Below, piece by piece: positions 18,379 through 26,620 of a stretch of 63,203 bases of DNA. The stretch lies in contig JACPPM010000090.1 in NCBI GenBank assembly GCA_016191015.1, forward strand, positions 1 to 63,203. Direction: 5' to 3'. Under the pieces are notes generated by a model. That model did no database searches. It was not told the DNA's origin and worked only from the letters and a program-made list of their open reading frames with translations. The first letter of the stretch is position 1. Each line of letters opens with the position of its first letter. This stretch comes from Acidobacteriota bacterium (GTDB lineage: Bacteria; Acidobacteriota; CAIWXX01). The position numbers were made by a program, and so were the translations under genes.

Positions 18379-18407
18379 TTGACACGGTTCGAACGCTGCC
18401 CTAGGTT
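18379..18407 (+). promoter_or_regulatory. Core promoter of the ECF sigma gene (leaderless geometry)
   Basis: TTGACA at 18379-18384, a 17-base spacer and TAGGTT at 18402-18407. Counting seven bases from the end of the -10 puts the transcription start on the G of the GTG codon at 18414, so the mRNA would have no leader. Confidence 0.6.
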
Positions 18408-18413
18408 TGCGGC

Positions 18414-19025
18414 GTGATTGGAGAGGGGCAGACTGCCGGATCGGTTCCGACCATCGATGCGGAACGATGGCTCGAGGAACACGGCGATTGCCTCTATCGC
18501 TACGCCCTGATGCGGACTCGGGATAGTGCAGTCGCCGAAGATCTGGTCCAGGAGACGTTCCTGGCTGCGTTGAAATCCAAGGACGGTTTCTTGGGAAAAT
18601 CCGGTGAGCGAACGTGGCTGATCGCAATCCTGAAGCACAAGATCATCGATCACGTGCGACGTGTCTGCCGCGAACGGAAACTCCTCGACGAACAGTCGCG
18701 GCCGGGCGAATCGGAGGAACAATTTGACGAGTGGCGTCACTGGAAGATCCGCGACGGCTTCGGCCCGATGGAATGGGGTGTCGATGCTCAGGCTCTCCTC
18801 GAGCGGAAGGATTTCAAGGCGGTTCTTGAGAGGTGCCTGAGCGCACTGCCGATGCGGACGGCCCAGGCCTTCATGTTGCGGGAGATGGAAGATCAGAGCG
18901 CGGAGGAGATCTGTAAGGTTTTGGATATCACGCCGACCAACTTATGGGTGATGCTTCACCGGGCGCGCCTGCGTCTGCGGCGATGCATCGAGATCAACTG
19001 GCTCGGAACGAAGCGCGAGGGCTGA
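18414..19025 (+). CDS. ECF-type RNA polymerase sigma factor
   Basis: 203 residues. Region 2 reads CLYRYALMRTRDSAVAEDLV then QETFLAALKSKDGF and ERTWLIAILKHKIIDHVRR (DNA melting and -10 recognition); region 4 reads LSALPMRTAQAFMLREMEDQ and AEEICKVLDITPTNLWVML, an HTH that binds the -35 box. The linker with GFGPMEWGVDAQAL is the long type seen in ECF groups with a short zinc anti-sigma partner. GTG at 18414 sits at the predicted transcription start. The anti-sigma gene follows after eight bases, so release of the sigma factor is presumably controlled by that protein. Confidence 0.9.
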   Translation: MIGEGQTAGSVPTIDAERWLEEHGDCLYRYALMRTRDSAVAEDLVQETFLAALKSKDGFLGKSGERTWLIAILKHKIIDHVRRVCRERKLLDEQSRPGESEEQFDEWRHWKIRDGFGPMEWGVDAQALLERKDFKAVLERCLSALPMRTAQAFMLREMEDQSAEEICKVLDITPTNLWVMLHRARLRLRRCIEINWLGTKREG

Positions 19026-19033
19026 GGAAGGGG

Positions 19034-19333
19034 ATGGCAAATCTGTCACCAACCAGACGCATCTCGCTGTGGATCTCGAGCCTTCTGCCGTCCTGCGAGG
19101 ATGTGGCGCGACTCGTGTCCGACTCTCACGAGCGCCCACTTGGCTGGCAGCACCGCGTCACCGTCAGAGTGCATTTCGCCGTCTGTATCTGGTGCAGACG
19201 ATATGCGCGTCAGCTCCGGTTGCTGAGCGAGGTCCTGCGCCGCCACACGCCGGACACCTCACCCGATTCGCCGCACCTCCCGGAGGCCGCGCGCGAGAGA
19301 CTGAAGCAGGCCGTCAGGGGGGCGCAGGAGTAG
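19034..19333 (+). CDS. Zinc-binding anti-sigma factor (ZAS-type)
   Basis: 99 residues. The key motif is HFAVCIWC, exactly HxxxCxxC, preceded by CEDVARLVSDSHE: the conserved Cys/His set of ZAS anti-sigma domains that grip an ECF factor in a Zn-dependent way. The rest is a helical, charged tail with no membrane segment, so it is a soluble anti-sigma of the RsrA or ChrR kind and a sensor of cytoplasmic (redox or metal) conditions is likely. ATG 19034 follows GAGGAAGGGG. An upstream in-frame ATG at 18944 would run inside the sigma gene and is rejected. Confidence 0.8.
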   Translation: MANLSPTRRISLWISSLLPSCEDVARLVSDSHERPLGWQHRVTVRVHFAVCIWCRRYARQLRLLSEVLRRHTPDTSPDSPHLPEAARERLKQAVRGAQE

Positions 19334-19482
19334 CCCCCCCCCGGCACGACCACTGTGCCCGCTGGGTCGCGACGGAGTCGTGGATTCGCCCAGACGAGCA
19401 GTGCTGGGTGCTGAGTGCTTAGGCCGCTTAGCGGCCCATTCTTACCAACATGTTGTCAGATCAAACGGGGCCGAAGCCGAAC

Positions 19483-19565
19483 AACCGCAGATTTCGCAGA
19501 TTCGACCGCTGAGTAGTCACGGCCGCGAGATGCGTGCTCGGGAAAATCTGTGCAATCTGCGGTTT
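19483..19565. repeat. CGCAGATT-type inverted repeat
   Basis: AACCGCAGATTTCGCAGATT (19483-19502) and AATCTGTGCAATCTGCGGTT (19545-19564) are inverse complements at 18 of 20 bases. A single arm of this family recurs at 39408-39450 next to a truncated permease gene. Confidence 0.7.
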
Positions 19566-19631
19566 CCCTTCCGGTCTTCGAGCTGCCGCAACGCGGCCTC
19601 TCGTCGCAGGCGCTGTCCTGCGACGAGCATA

Positions 19632-19799
19632 GCGTCTAGGAAGTTGAGTGTTGACACGAAATGGCAAGAAACCTGTTCACCGCAGAGACGCAGAGGTCGC
19701 GGAGAAAGAGTCCCGCTCTGCGCTCTCCGCGCCTCTGCGGTGAAATGGCATACCCATGAACCCGCGGCTCTTGGTTGCGGCTCCGCCGCGTTAGGGGCC
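19632..19799 (+). repeat. Composite repeat copy C with CGCAGAGG hairpin
   Basis: Begins TCTAGGAAGTTGAGTGTTGA and continues CACGAAATGGCAAGAAA, the same head as the repeats at 32506 and 51582. It then holds a hairpin, CACCGCAGAGACGCAGAGG (19679) against CCTCTGCGGTG (ending 19742), and ends with GGTTGCGGCTCCGCCGCGTT, again like the other copies. No gene is seen between 19334 and 19908. Confidence 0.7.
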
Positions 19800-19908
19800 C
19801 ACATCAGCTGGTCCGGCTCAGCACTCAGCACCCAGCACTCAGCACCGGCGACTCCTCGCCACCGCTGCCCGTCTCGCACGGAGGCGCGCTCCATCGCCCC
19901 TTCCGCGA

Positions 19909-20448
19909 CTAGCTTTTCGTGAACGCTAACGATACAGAGTTAATGCAGTATCGTTGGCCGCTGGGCTTGGGGCCGTCGTCGAAGACGTGCCCCAGGTGCG
20001 CGTCACAGCGCTTGCACTGAACTTCGACCCTGCGCATTCCGAGACTCACGTCACTCTCGGTCTGCACATTCTCTGGTGCGATCGGCACAGAGAAACTAGG
20101 CCAGCCGGTTCCGGATTCGAACTTCGCCTCCGAGCTGAACAGAGCCGTTCCGCAACAGACACATCGATAAATTCCATGTTCGTGGTTGTTCCAGTAGGCG
20201 CCCGTGAAGGCCATTTCGGTCCCCTTCTTTCGCGCCACCCGAAACTGCGACGACGTCAGTTGCTTCTTCCATTCTTCGTCCGTCTTCACTATCTTGTCGA
20301 CCATGCCGGTCCCTTTCCTTTCTCCTGAACCCGAGAACTCCACGATGGAGACTTTCGTGACACCACCCTGCGTCTCCCTCGGCACGCCAGCTCCCTGGCC
20401 GGTGCAGGCGTATGTCAGCACAGCGGCGAGTATGCAAATGCGTCTCAT
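19909..20448 (-). CDS. msrB: Peptide-methionine (R)-S-oxide reductase MsrB, exported
   Basis: 179 residues. Reduces methionine-R-sulfoxide in proteins. Zinc-site CVCC and CKRCD pairs (positions around RCVCCGTALF and QCKRCDAHLG), the substrate loop SGTGWPSF and the catalytic Cys in QRYCINSVSL are all present. The N-terminus MRRICILAAVLTYACTG is a signal peptide, so the enzyme works in the periplasm or on the cell surface; GAGGTGG before the ATG at 20448 supports this start. It follows msrA after eight bases. The open frame continues upstream inside msrA, but that extension overlaps msrA and is not credible. Likely repairs envelope proteins after oxidant attack. Confidence 0.93.
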   Translation of the reverse strand: MRRICILAAVLTYACTGQGAGVPRETQGGVTKVSIVEFSGSGERKGTGMVDKIVKTDEEWKKQLTSSQFRVARKKGTEMAFTGAYWNNHEHGIYRCVCCGTALFSSEAKFESGTGWPSFSVPIAPENVQTESDVSLGMRRVEVQCKRCDAHLGHVFDDGPKPSGQRYCINSVSLAFTKS

Positions 20449-20456
20449 GGTCCACC

Positions 20457-21062
20457 TCAATCGCGAACCACGTGACAGCTCGGAAGCCCGTGTTTCTCGA
20501 AATAGCGCTGGTGATACTCCTCGGCCCGCCAGAAACCCGATGCCGGGACAATCTGCGTCACGACAGGTCTCCTGAACGCGCCCGATGCCTGGAGTCGCTC
20601 CTTCACTGCCAGCGCCAGTCGGTCCTGTTCCGCGGTGTGAAAGAAGACGACCGACCGGTATTGCGACCCTACGTCCGGACCCTGTCGATTCGTCGTCGTG
20701 GGATCGTGGATTTTCCAAAAAATCTCCAGAAGATTTTCATAGCTGATGACCGAAGGGTCATATGTCAATTGAACGACCTCGGCGTGTCCCGTGCGGTCGG
20801 TGCATACATCCCGATAGGTGGGGCTCTCGAGCGTCCCGCCCATAAAACCGACGGCCGTGGATGTGACACCCTTCACCTCCTGGAACGCCGATTCGACCCC
20901 CCAGAAGCACCCCGCTCCGAACGTCGCTATTTCCATGTTGATTCCTCTTTCTTCGCCCGGGCGCACGCTCTGCGTAGCGGAGAGGCCCCCGTCAGCGAGC
21001 AGACTCAACCCCATCGCGCAGAACCAAGCGCCGGTACCATTGCGTCTCTGTTTGTTCGACAT
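20457..21062 (-). CDS. msrA: Peptide-methionine (S)-S-oxide reductase MsrA
   Basis: Reduces methionine-S-sulfoxide. The catalytic motif is [47 protein letters not shown] and the C-terminal HQRYFEKHG and SCHVVRD region (resolving Cys) follow, so the domain is complete. Two starts have good ribosome sites: ATG 21062 (AGGAG, adds [20 protein letters not shown]..., a plausible signal peptide) and ATG 20936 (GAGG, starts [13 protein letters not shown], cytosolic). I chose 21062 because msrB is exported. Both forms could be made. It is the first gene of the msrA-msrB operon. Confidence 0.93.
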   Translation of the reverse strand: MSNKQRRNGTGAWFCAMGLSLLADGGLSATQSVRPGEERGINMEIATFGAGCFWGVESAFQEVKGVTSTAVGFMGGTLESPTYRDVCTDRTGHAEVVQLTYDPSVISYENLLEIFWKIHDPTTTNRQGPDVGSQYRSVVFFHTAEQDRLALAVKERLQASGAFRRPVVTQIVPASGFWRAEEYHQRYFEKHGLPSCHVVRD

Positions 21063-21408
21063 TGTCCAACTCCTCATTGTGATTCACCGCCGGCCCGTTG
21101 AGAAGGGGGCTCCGGATCGGCGGCGAACGGATCGCGACATCGGCTTCGATCACCGCCGCCAATCACCTGTCAATCTCCTCCGTCCACCGGGTTAGTCGTG
21201 GTGGATTGCGGTTCCTTACTCGTGGCAGCCTGCAAGCGCGCCGATGTGACGCCGATCACGGAGTGACCGAGACCGCTGTTCTCACGGTCGAATCTACGTC
21301 CGAACGGGTCTATATCGAGCCGCTCACGATTGGATCGACCAGGTGAATCAGTGCTCGTTGCGATCGGCGCAGTGAAGCGCGAGAATGTGGTCAGGCAGGG
21401 TCACAACG
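21063..21408. other. Intergenic region between divergent msrA and the PEP-utilising enzyme gene
   Basis: About 345 bases. No gene, no repeat of the dispersed families and no strong palindrome seen; promoters for both directions are presumably here. Confidence 0.4.
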
Positions 21409-23877
21409 ATGTCAATTTTGCCCTTGGAAGAGCTGAGTGTTCAGGGCGAGAGCGCGTTCGGTGGGAAGGCGTGCGGGCTGGCTCGCCTGATCGCCGCCGG
21501 CGCCAGTGTTCCCGCCGGGTTCGCCGTCAGAGCCACCGCGTCGGAGTGGTCGGCTGAGCTGAGAGGAGAATTCGAGAAGAGCGTCGCCGACTTGCTGCGA
21601 CTGGGGCCGGTCGCCGTGCGATCCTCTGCTGTTGGCGAAGACTCGGCCACACGGTCATTCGCAGGATTGCTCGAAACGATCCTCGACCTCTCGACGCCCG
21701 CGGCGGCGCTCGGTGCAGCTACCCGCTGCATCCAGGCCGGGCGCAGCCAGCGAGTGCGGGAGTATGCCGGGAGCGAGACGCCGCTGGCCGTTGGGATCGT
21801 CGTTCAGACCATGGTCTCGGCGCGTGCCGCCGGCGTGTGCTTCACGCGGGATCCATCGGGTCGGGACGGGGGGCTTGTGATCGAAGCCGTCGTCGGCCTC
21901 GGTGACAAGCTGGTATCGGGTGCTGAAACGCCCGAACGCTGGCGCGCGTACCGCTCGGGTCTGGGTGGCTGGGAGTGTTTGCCGGAGGAGCGACGAGGCG
22001 TGCTGTGCGGGGATGACGTAGAGTCGATCTCGGCTGAGGCGGATCGAATCGCTACTGCGATCGGATACCCGCTCGACCTCGAATGGGCGTTCGATCCTAC
22101 GGGCACTCTGTGGTGGCTCCAGGCACGGCCGATCACGGCGGCGCGGCCGGCACCCTCCTACATGATCCAGCGCTCATGCCAGGATGCGAACGACGGCCCC
22201 GTCACGGTCTGGTCAAACTGGAATGTCCGCGAAACGCTTCCCGACCCGATGTACCCGCTGACATGGACCTACTGGCGCGACGTGCTGCTTCCGGTTATCA
22301 CCCACCAGGTCACCGGGATTCCGCGTTCGTCGGAGCTTCTCCGGCAGCACTACGGGCTCGACCTGATCAACGGCAGGATCTACTTCAACATGAACGCGCT
22401 GCTGGCGGCCCCGCTGCTCGGTCGCCTCAGCAAGCGGATGCTCGCGATCATGGACTCGCGGACCGGCGCGACTATGGACCGGCTTCTGGCGGCCGGGGCA
22501 CTCCGCCGGCGCCGACTTGCCGGATCGCACGTCCTGCTGATCCCGGAATTGCTGAAGGCGACGCTGCTGAGCTTGCTTCGCATGGCAACCGTCGTCCGAC
22601 CACGGCACGCTCTCGCCGTGCTGGAACAGGATGCCGTCGCCGTCGATCGGCGCCCCGATGTCAGAAGGCTTTCGAAATATGAGCTCCTCCATGAGATGCA
22701 GCTCTGGGGACGGCCTGAGTGCCGCCGGCTCCTCGCCGGCCTACAGATGGAAGCGGTGGCAGGGATCATCTATTTCGCGGCCGCCCGGATGTATCGTGCG
22801 TATCCGGAGGCGTGGCAGAAGTTGACAACCGGCATCTCCGCGAATCCGACGACGCAGATTTCGCTTGGGGTCGATGCACTCGCTGACGCCGCGATACCCC
22901 TATTCGTGGTCTTTCGAGAGACGCGCACAACGCCCGAGCTCATGCGACGGCTCGAAGTCGAACCGGGCGGCCCGCAGTGGCTGGCGCAGCTGCGTGAGTT
23001 CCTGTCACGTTTCGGGCACCGCGGGCCGATGGAGTTCGACCTGGGAGCGTCGCGGTGGGCCGAAGACCCGACGATGATCATCGAGCTGGTTCGGATGCAG
23101 CTCGAGACCCCACGGGCCGAGAGCGTAGCTGCCCGCATGGAGCGGCTCGGGGCCGCGCGGCGCCGCGCCGTGGAGCAGGCTGTCTCCACCGCACCGCTCT
23201 GGCGGCGCCCGATAATGCGAGCGCTGGCCTGTCTGGTCGAGCTGTACATGCCGCTGCGGGAAGCCCCGAAGCATTATGGGGTGTTCGTCTTTCGACGCAT
23301 CCGGCTCGCCGCACTCGAGCTGGGAAGGAGATTTTGCCAAAACGCCGTGCTCGCGACTCCCGAAGAAGTGTTCTTCATCGAATATCGTGAGCTCGAGGCG
23401 TTGGTCGAAGGCCAGAGTCCACCGCCCGGTCTTCAAGATCTCATCCATGTGCGTCGCGATCAGCTCGATCGCTTCCGCCGAGAACCGGCGCCCGATGTCC
23501 TGAGGTCCGATGGCGTGCCCGTCGTAGAAGATCGAGCGGGGGGAGGAAGCAGTTCACTCGACGGCGTGCTTCACGGGACCCCGGTCTCTGCGGGTGTAGC
23601 CACCGGCCCCGTTCGCGTCCTATCGGAGCCCGATCCTCGGGCCATGGCCGAGGGGGATATCATCGTCATGAAATTCGCCGATCCCGGATGGACGCCCCTG
23701 TTCCCACGATCACGTGCGGTCGTGATGGAGGTCGGGGGGCTGATGTGCCACGCGGCTGTCGTCGCACGCGAGATGGGGATCCCCGCTGTTTTCGGAGTAG
23801 CCGGCGCCACCAGTGCGCTTGCCGACGGGCAAGTGGTCCGCGTCGACGGAGCCGCCGGCACGGTCACGCCGCTGTGA
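21409..23877 (+). CDS. PEP/pyruvate-binding phosphotransferase (rifampicin phosphotransferase / PEP synthase-like)
   Basis: 822 residues. N-terminal PPDK-type ATP-grasp domain: AFGGKACGLARLIAAGASVP, PVAVRSSAVGEDSATRSFAG, ACGVCFTRDPSG-type loop (AAGVCFTRDP), LEWAFDPTGTLWWLQARPIT. C-terminal swivelling phospho-His domain: MAEGDIIVMKFADPGW, VVMEVGGLMCHAAVVARE (His carries the phosphate), GIPAVFGV. The middle 400 residues replace the PEP-binding barrel of true PEP synthase, as in rifampicin phosphotransferases, which phosphorylate small molecules with the beta-phosphate of ATP. Length fits that family. ATG 21409 begins MSILPLEEL; GCAGGG upstream is weak. The stop overlaps the GTG of the hydrolase gene, so both act together. 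Substrate unknown; antibiotic modification is one option. Confidence 0.8.
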   Translation: MSILPLEELSVQGESAFGGKACGLARLIAAGASVPAGFAVRATASEWSAELRGEFEKSVADLLRLGPVAVRSSAVGEDSATRSFAGLLETILDLSTPAAALGAATRCIQAGRSQRVREYAGSETPLAVGIVVQTMVSARAAGVCFTRDPSGRDGGLVIEAVVGLGDKLVSGAETPERWRAYRSGLGGWECLPEERRGVLCGDDVESISAEADRIATAIGYPLDLEWAFDPTGTLWWLQARPITAARPAPSYMIQRSCQDANDGPVTVWSNWNVRETLPDPMYPLTWTYWRDVLLPVITHQVTGIPRSSELLRQHYGLDLINGRIYFNMNALLAAPLLGRLSKRMLAIMDSRTGATMDRLLAAGALRRRRLAGSHVLLIPELLKATLLSLLRMATVVRPRHALAVLEQDAVAVDRRPDVRRLSKYELLHEMQLWGRPECRRLLAGLQMEAVAGIIYFAAARMYRAYPEAWQKLTTGISANPTTQISLGVDALADAAIPLFVVFRETRTTPELMRRLEVEPGGPQWLAQLREFLSRFGHRGPMEFDLGASRWAEDPTMIIELVRMQLETPRAESVAARMERLGAARRRAVEQAVSTAPLWRRPIMRALACLVELYMPLREAPKHYGVFVFRRIRLAALELGRRFCQNAVLATPEEVFFIEYRELEALVEGQSPPPGLQDLIHVRRDQLDRFRREPAPDVLRSDGVPVVEDRAGGGSSSLDGVLHGTPVSAGVATGPVRVLSEPDPRAMAEGDIIVMKFADPGWTPLFPRSRAVVMEVGGLMCHAAVVAREMGIPAVFGVAGATSALADGQVVRVDGAAGTVTPL

Positions 23878-24545
23878 TCGAGGTCGAAAGGTTGAGGCTA
23901 ATATTTCTCCCAGGCATGGGGGCGGACGAGAGGCTCTTCTGCTTCCAACGGCCGGATTTCGCAAACATGGAAGTACTCACGTGGCAGCCACCCCACGACG
24001 GAGAGTCGCTCCCGCAGTACGCGGTGCGTCTCGCATCGGAGCTGACACGCGATCCACCCTTCGCGCTCGTGGGCGTTTCTCTGGGCGGCATGGTCGCGCT
24101 CGAGATGGCGCCCGTTCTGCGGCCAGTGGCTGTCATACTCATCGCCAGTACGCCGCGTCCGCTTCCCGGATACCTGCGACTCCTGGCATCCGGGGCGAGG
24201 ACGCTTCCGTCGCCCAAGAGACTCGGGCCGCTGAGACCAATCGCATCCTGGCTGCTGGGCCCTCTGTCCGCACCGGCACGCGCGGTGTTTGACGAGATGT
24301 ACCGAGACGCCTCGCCCCCCTTCATTCGCTGGGCATGCTCAGCCGTCGCACAATGGAAAGGTCCCTTCGACACGCCCGCGCCAATCCACCGCATTCATGG
24401 TAGTGCGGATCGGCTCATCCGCGCCCACTCCGCCGACGTGGATCGAGTCGTCGCAGGCGGCGGCCACCTGATCAACCTGACCCATCCGGGAGAAGTGAAC
24501 GATTTCATCCGCAGTGTTCTGCTGGATCATCGGCAGGCTCGCTAG
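23874..24545 (+). CDS. Alpha/beta hydrolase
   Basis: 223 residues. FLPGMGADERLF gives the oxyanion region, GVSLGGMVAL the nucleophile elbow (Ser), HGSADRLI the Asp strand and GGGHLINLTHP the catalytic His, so the triad is complete. Start GTG 23874 overlaps the upstream stop as GTGA, indicating translational coupling with the phosphotransferase; a frame open from 23688 lies inside that gene and is a shadow. No signal peptide. The coupled pair suggests the two enzymes act on one small molecule, but the hydrolase's substrate is not predictable. Confidence 0.82.
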   Translation: MIEVERLRLIFLPGMGADERLFCFQRPDFANMEVLTWQPPHDGESLPQYAVRLASELTRDPPFALVGVSLGGMVALEMAPVLRPVAVILIASTPRPLPGYLRLLASGARTLPSPKRLGPLRPIASWLLGPLSAPARAVFDEMYRDASPPFIRWACSAVAQWKGPFDTPAPIHRIHGSADRLIRAHSADVDRVVAGGGHLINLTHPGEVNDFIRSVLLDHRQAR

Positions 24546-24579
24546 CACTTCGCTGGAATGGGTGGCGTATCAGCAGGTT

Positions 24580-24668
24580 CGTGGCCCCATTTCGGCCGCG
24601 GGGACGCATGTGGCGGTAGGGAGGATAAGAAATGTGGCGACGATCATTGAACAGGAAGTTGAACCGCG
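24580..24668 (+). repeat. Upstream region shared with a gene-start relic at 28900
   Basis: GTGGCCCCATTTCGGCCGCGG, GCATGTGGCGGTAGGGAGG and the start codon region ATGTGGCGACGATC align over about 85 bases with 28898-28982 (ATGGCCCCGTTTTGGCC, TCATGTGTCGGCAGGGAGG, ATGTGGCAACGATC). It covers the leader, Shine-Dalgarno and first ~12 codons of the propeller gene. Confidence 0.65.
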
Positions 24669-26620
24669 CGCATGGTGCGCTGGCACTCACGCTTTTCACG
24701 GTGGCATGCCCTTGTCTGGCGGCCACGAACCGATGGACCAAAATCAGCCCGGGCGGCAACATGGATACGCTGGCTGCGGCGCCTTCGGCACCGGGAGTTC
24801 TGTACGCCGCGTACTTCGATCCGAATGTTTGGAGGAGTGAGGATGGCGGTCTGACGTGGGAGCCGCGCGGGGATGCTCCCTGGATCGGCGAGGAAGACAT
24901 CAAGCTCTTCGTGGATCCCATCGACTCCGATACGCTCTATCTCTGCTCGGACATTGACCTGAGTCGGAGTGGAGAAGACCCGGAGCTGGCCAAAAGCACG
25001 GACGGGGGGAAGACGTGGGTGATTCTGGACGACTGGTGCTCGGGCTATCTCGCCATCCATCCGCGCGATAACAGCATCATGTACCGGGTCGCCAGTTACT
25101 GTGGCGTCATGAAATCGACCGATGCGGGAATCACCTGGCGGACACTGGATGAGGCTCCATCCTACCCGCACTCCGTAGCCATCGACCCATCGACTCCACA
25201 GACCGTTTACGTGGGAACGGGGCATGGCGTTTCCAGGACCATCGACGCCGGAGCCACATGGCTGCCGGCCAACTCGGGGCTTCCCAATGACGGTCACGAT
25301 GTCTACGTCGGCGTCCTAAAGACTCATCCGGATGACCCCCACGTGGTCTACGCCGGGACGAACAAGGGACTGTTCAGAAGCAACGACAATGCAGATTCAT
25401 GGGCCCGAGTCGGCGCGCAGTTCGGATCCGCCATCGTCGACCAGATCGCCATCGCCCCGCGGGACTCGAAGACTCTCTTCGTCTCAGCCGGTAGCACGGG
25501 TCTTTATGTAACCCGCGACGGAGGCAAGACATGGCGAAAGCGAGCTCCAACTGGAATTGACCGAGGGGCGGATTCCCAGGACCTGCCTGTATGCGATCTC
25601 GGGATCGACGCCGGTGATCCGGACACGATGTACGTGCGCGTGGACGGCCTCGGGTTGATGAGAACCACCGACGCGGGAGTGACCTGGAGCCTCGAGGGCC
25701 GTGGACTGCCAGGTCAACCCGCGTCGGTAGCGTGCGACCCTGAGCGTCGAGGAGTTGTCTATTGCACCACCGGTTCGTGGGTCCTCCGATCCGACGACTC
25801 CGGTGACTCCTGGCGCCCGATCTGTGACGGGCTGCCGGACTACCTGACCACGCCACTCGTGATGGATCCCAGGCACTCGGAGACCATCTACATCGGGTCG
25901 TACTGGGGGGTCTCCCGCAGCCAGGGCGGAGGCCGGAAATGGAAGCAGATGAATCAGGGGCTGGGCACGTCTCGCGATATCGACTCGCTGGCTCTGGCCC
26001 CGAGCGATCCAGACCGTCTGATTATCGCCGGCTACTACGGTCTGTTCGAGTCGCTGGACAGCGGATCGCGGTGGCGGCGGATCGCGGACGCGCCCGCGGA
26101 ATACGGGGTCGATCACCTCGTTTTTGACCCGTCTGACAGCGATGTCCTCTATGCGGCGGAGCGCTGGTCATCGCGCGTGTTTCGAAGTGATGACGGAGGC
26201 AGATCCTGGAATCAGTGGGGTGCACCGATCGGAGGAGCTGACAACGAGCTCAACAGGATTGTGATCGACCCGAAGAACTCTCGGGTCGTCTACGCGCTGA
26301 CCGACGACGGGGTCTACCGGCGAACCGTGAGAGAAGACGGCTGGATCAGATTCGGGCCTCCCGCCGAAACGGAATCCTCCTTCTACGCCATGACGTTCGA
26401 CCCGGATGATTCCGACATCATCTACCTGGGTCTGGCGTATTCAAATCACACGATCTACAGGAGCAAGGACGGCGGTGCGACGTGGTCACCGCTGGATAGC
26501 GGCTTGAGCGGTGAAGATGGCCGTCTCAGCGTCTACAGCCTGACGGTCGACGCTTTCGAATCCGATCGGCTCTTCGCCGGCACCGAAGACGGCGTGTATT
26601 CGATGCGGATCGACCAATGA
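24632..26620 (+). CDS. Secreted Asp-box beta-propeller protein (cassette 1)
   Basis: 662 residues with a signal peptide (ALALTLFTVACPCLAATN). ATG 24632 follows GGGAGGATAAGA. I count twelve Asp-box motifs (for example RSEDGGLTWEP, KSTDGGKTWVI, KSTDAGITWRT, VTRDGGKTWRK, RTTDAGVTWSL, RSDDGGRSWNQ, RSKDGGATWSP), each followed by a strand like IAIDPxxPxxVYxGT; this fits two six- to seven-blade propellers as in VPS10-type proteins. Asp-box propellers are binding or glycan-active scaffolds; no catalytic set can be assigned. The stop overlaps the start of the next gene as ATGA. A paralogous pair with the same order is at 54922-58116. Probably binds a polymer at the cell surface for its partner. Confidence 0.85.
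   Translation: MWRRSLNRKLNRAHGALALTLFTVACPCLAATNRWTKISPGGNMDTLAAAPSAPGVLYAAYFDPNVWRSEDGGLTWEPRGDAPWIGEEDIKLFVDPIDSDTLYLCSDIDLSRSGEDPELAKSTDGGKTWVILDDWCSGYLAIHPRDNSIMYRVASYCGVMKSTDAGITWRTLDEAPSYPHSVAIDPSTPQTVYVGTGHGVSRTIDAGATWLPANSGLPNDGHDVYVGVLKTHPDDPHVVYAGTNKGLFRSNDNADSWARVGAQFGSAIVDQIAIAPRDSKTLFVSAGSTGLYVTRDGGKTWRKRAPTGIDRGADSQDLPVCDLGIDAGDPDTMYVRVDGLGLMRTTDAGVTWSLEGRGLPGQPASVACDPERRGVVYCTTGSWVLRSDDSGDSWRPICDGLPDYLTTPLVMDPRHSETIYIGSYWGVSRSQGGGRKWKQMNQGLGTSRDIDSLALAPSDPDRLIIAGYYGLFESLDSGSRWRRIADAPAEYGVDHLVFDPSDSDVLYAAERWSSRVFRSDDGGRSWNQWGAPIGGADNELNRIVIDPKNSRVVYALTDDGVYRRTVREDGWIRFGPPAETESSFYAMTFDPDDSDIIYLGLAYSNHTIYRSKDGGATWSPLDSGLSGEDGRLSVYSLTVDAFESDRLFAGTEDGVYSMRIDQ

Larger units (their letters stand above)
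19397..19846. repeat. Outer inverted repeat of a nested palindrome cluster
   Basis: Left arm 19397-19419 contains AGTGCTGGGTGCTGAGTGCT and right arm 19820-19846 contains AGCACTCAGCACCCAGCACT, perfect inverse complements over 20 bases, 400 bases apart. Two other hairpin repeats lie inside. The same unit occurs as a compact hairpin at 58121-58223. Confidence 0.75.
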
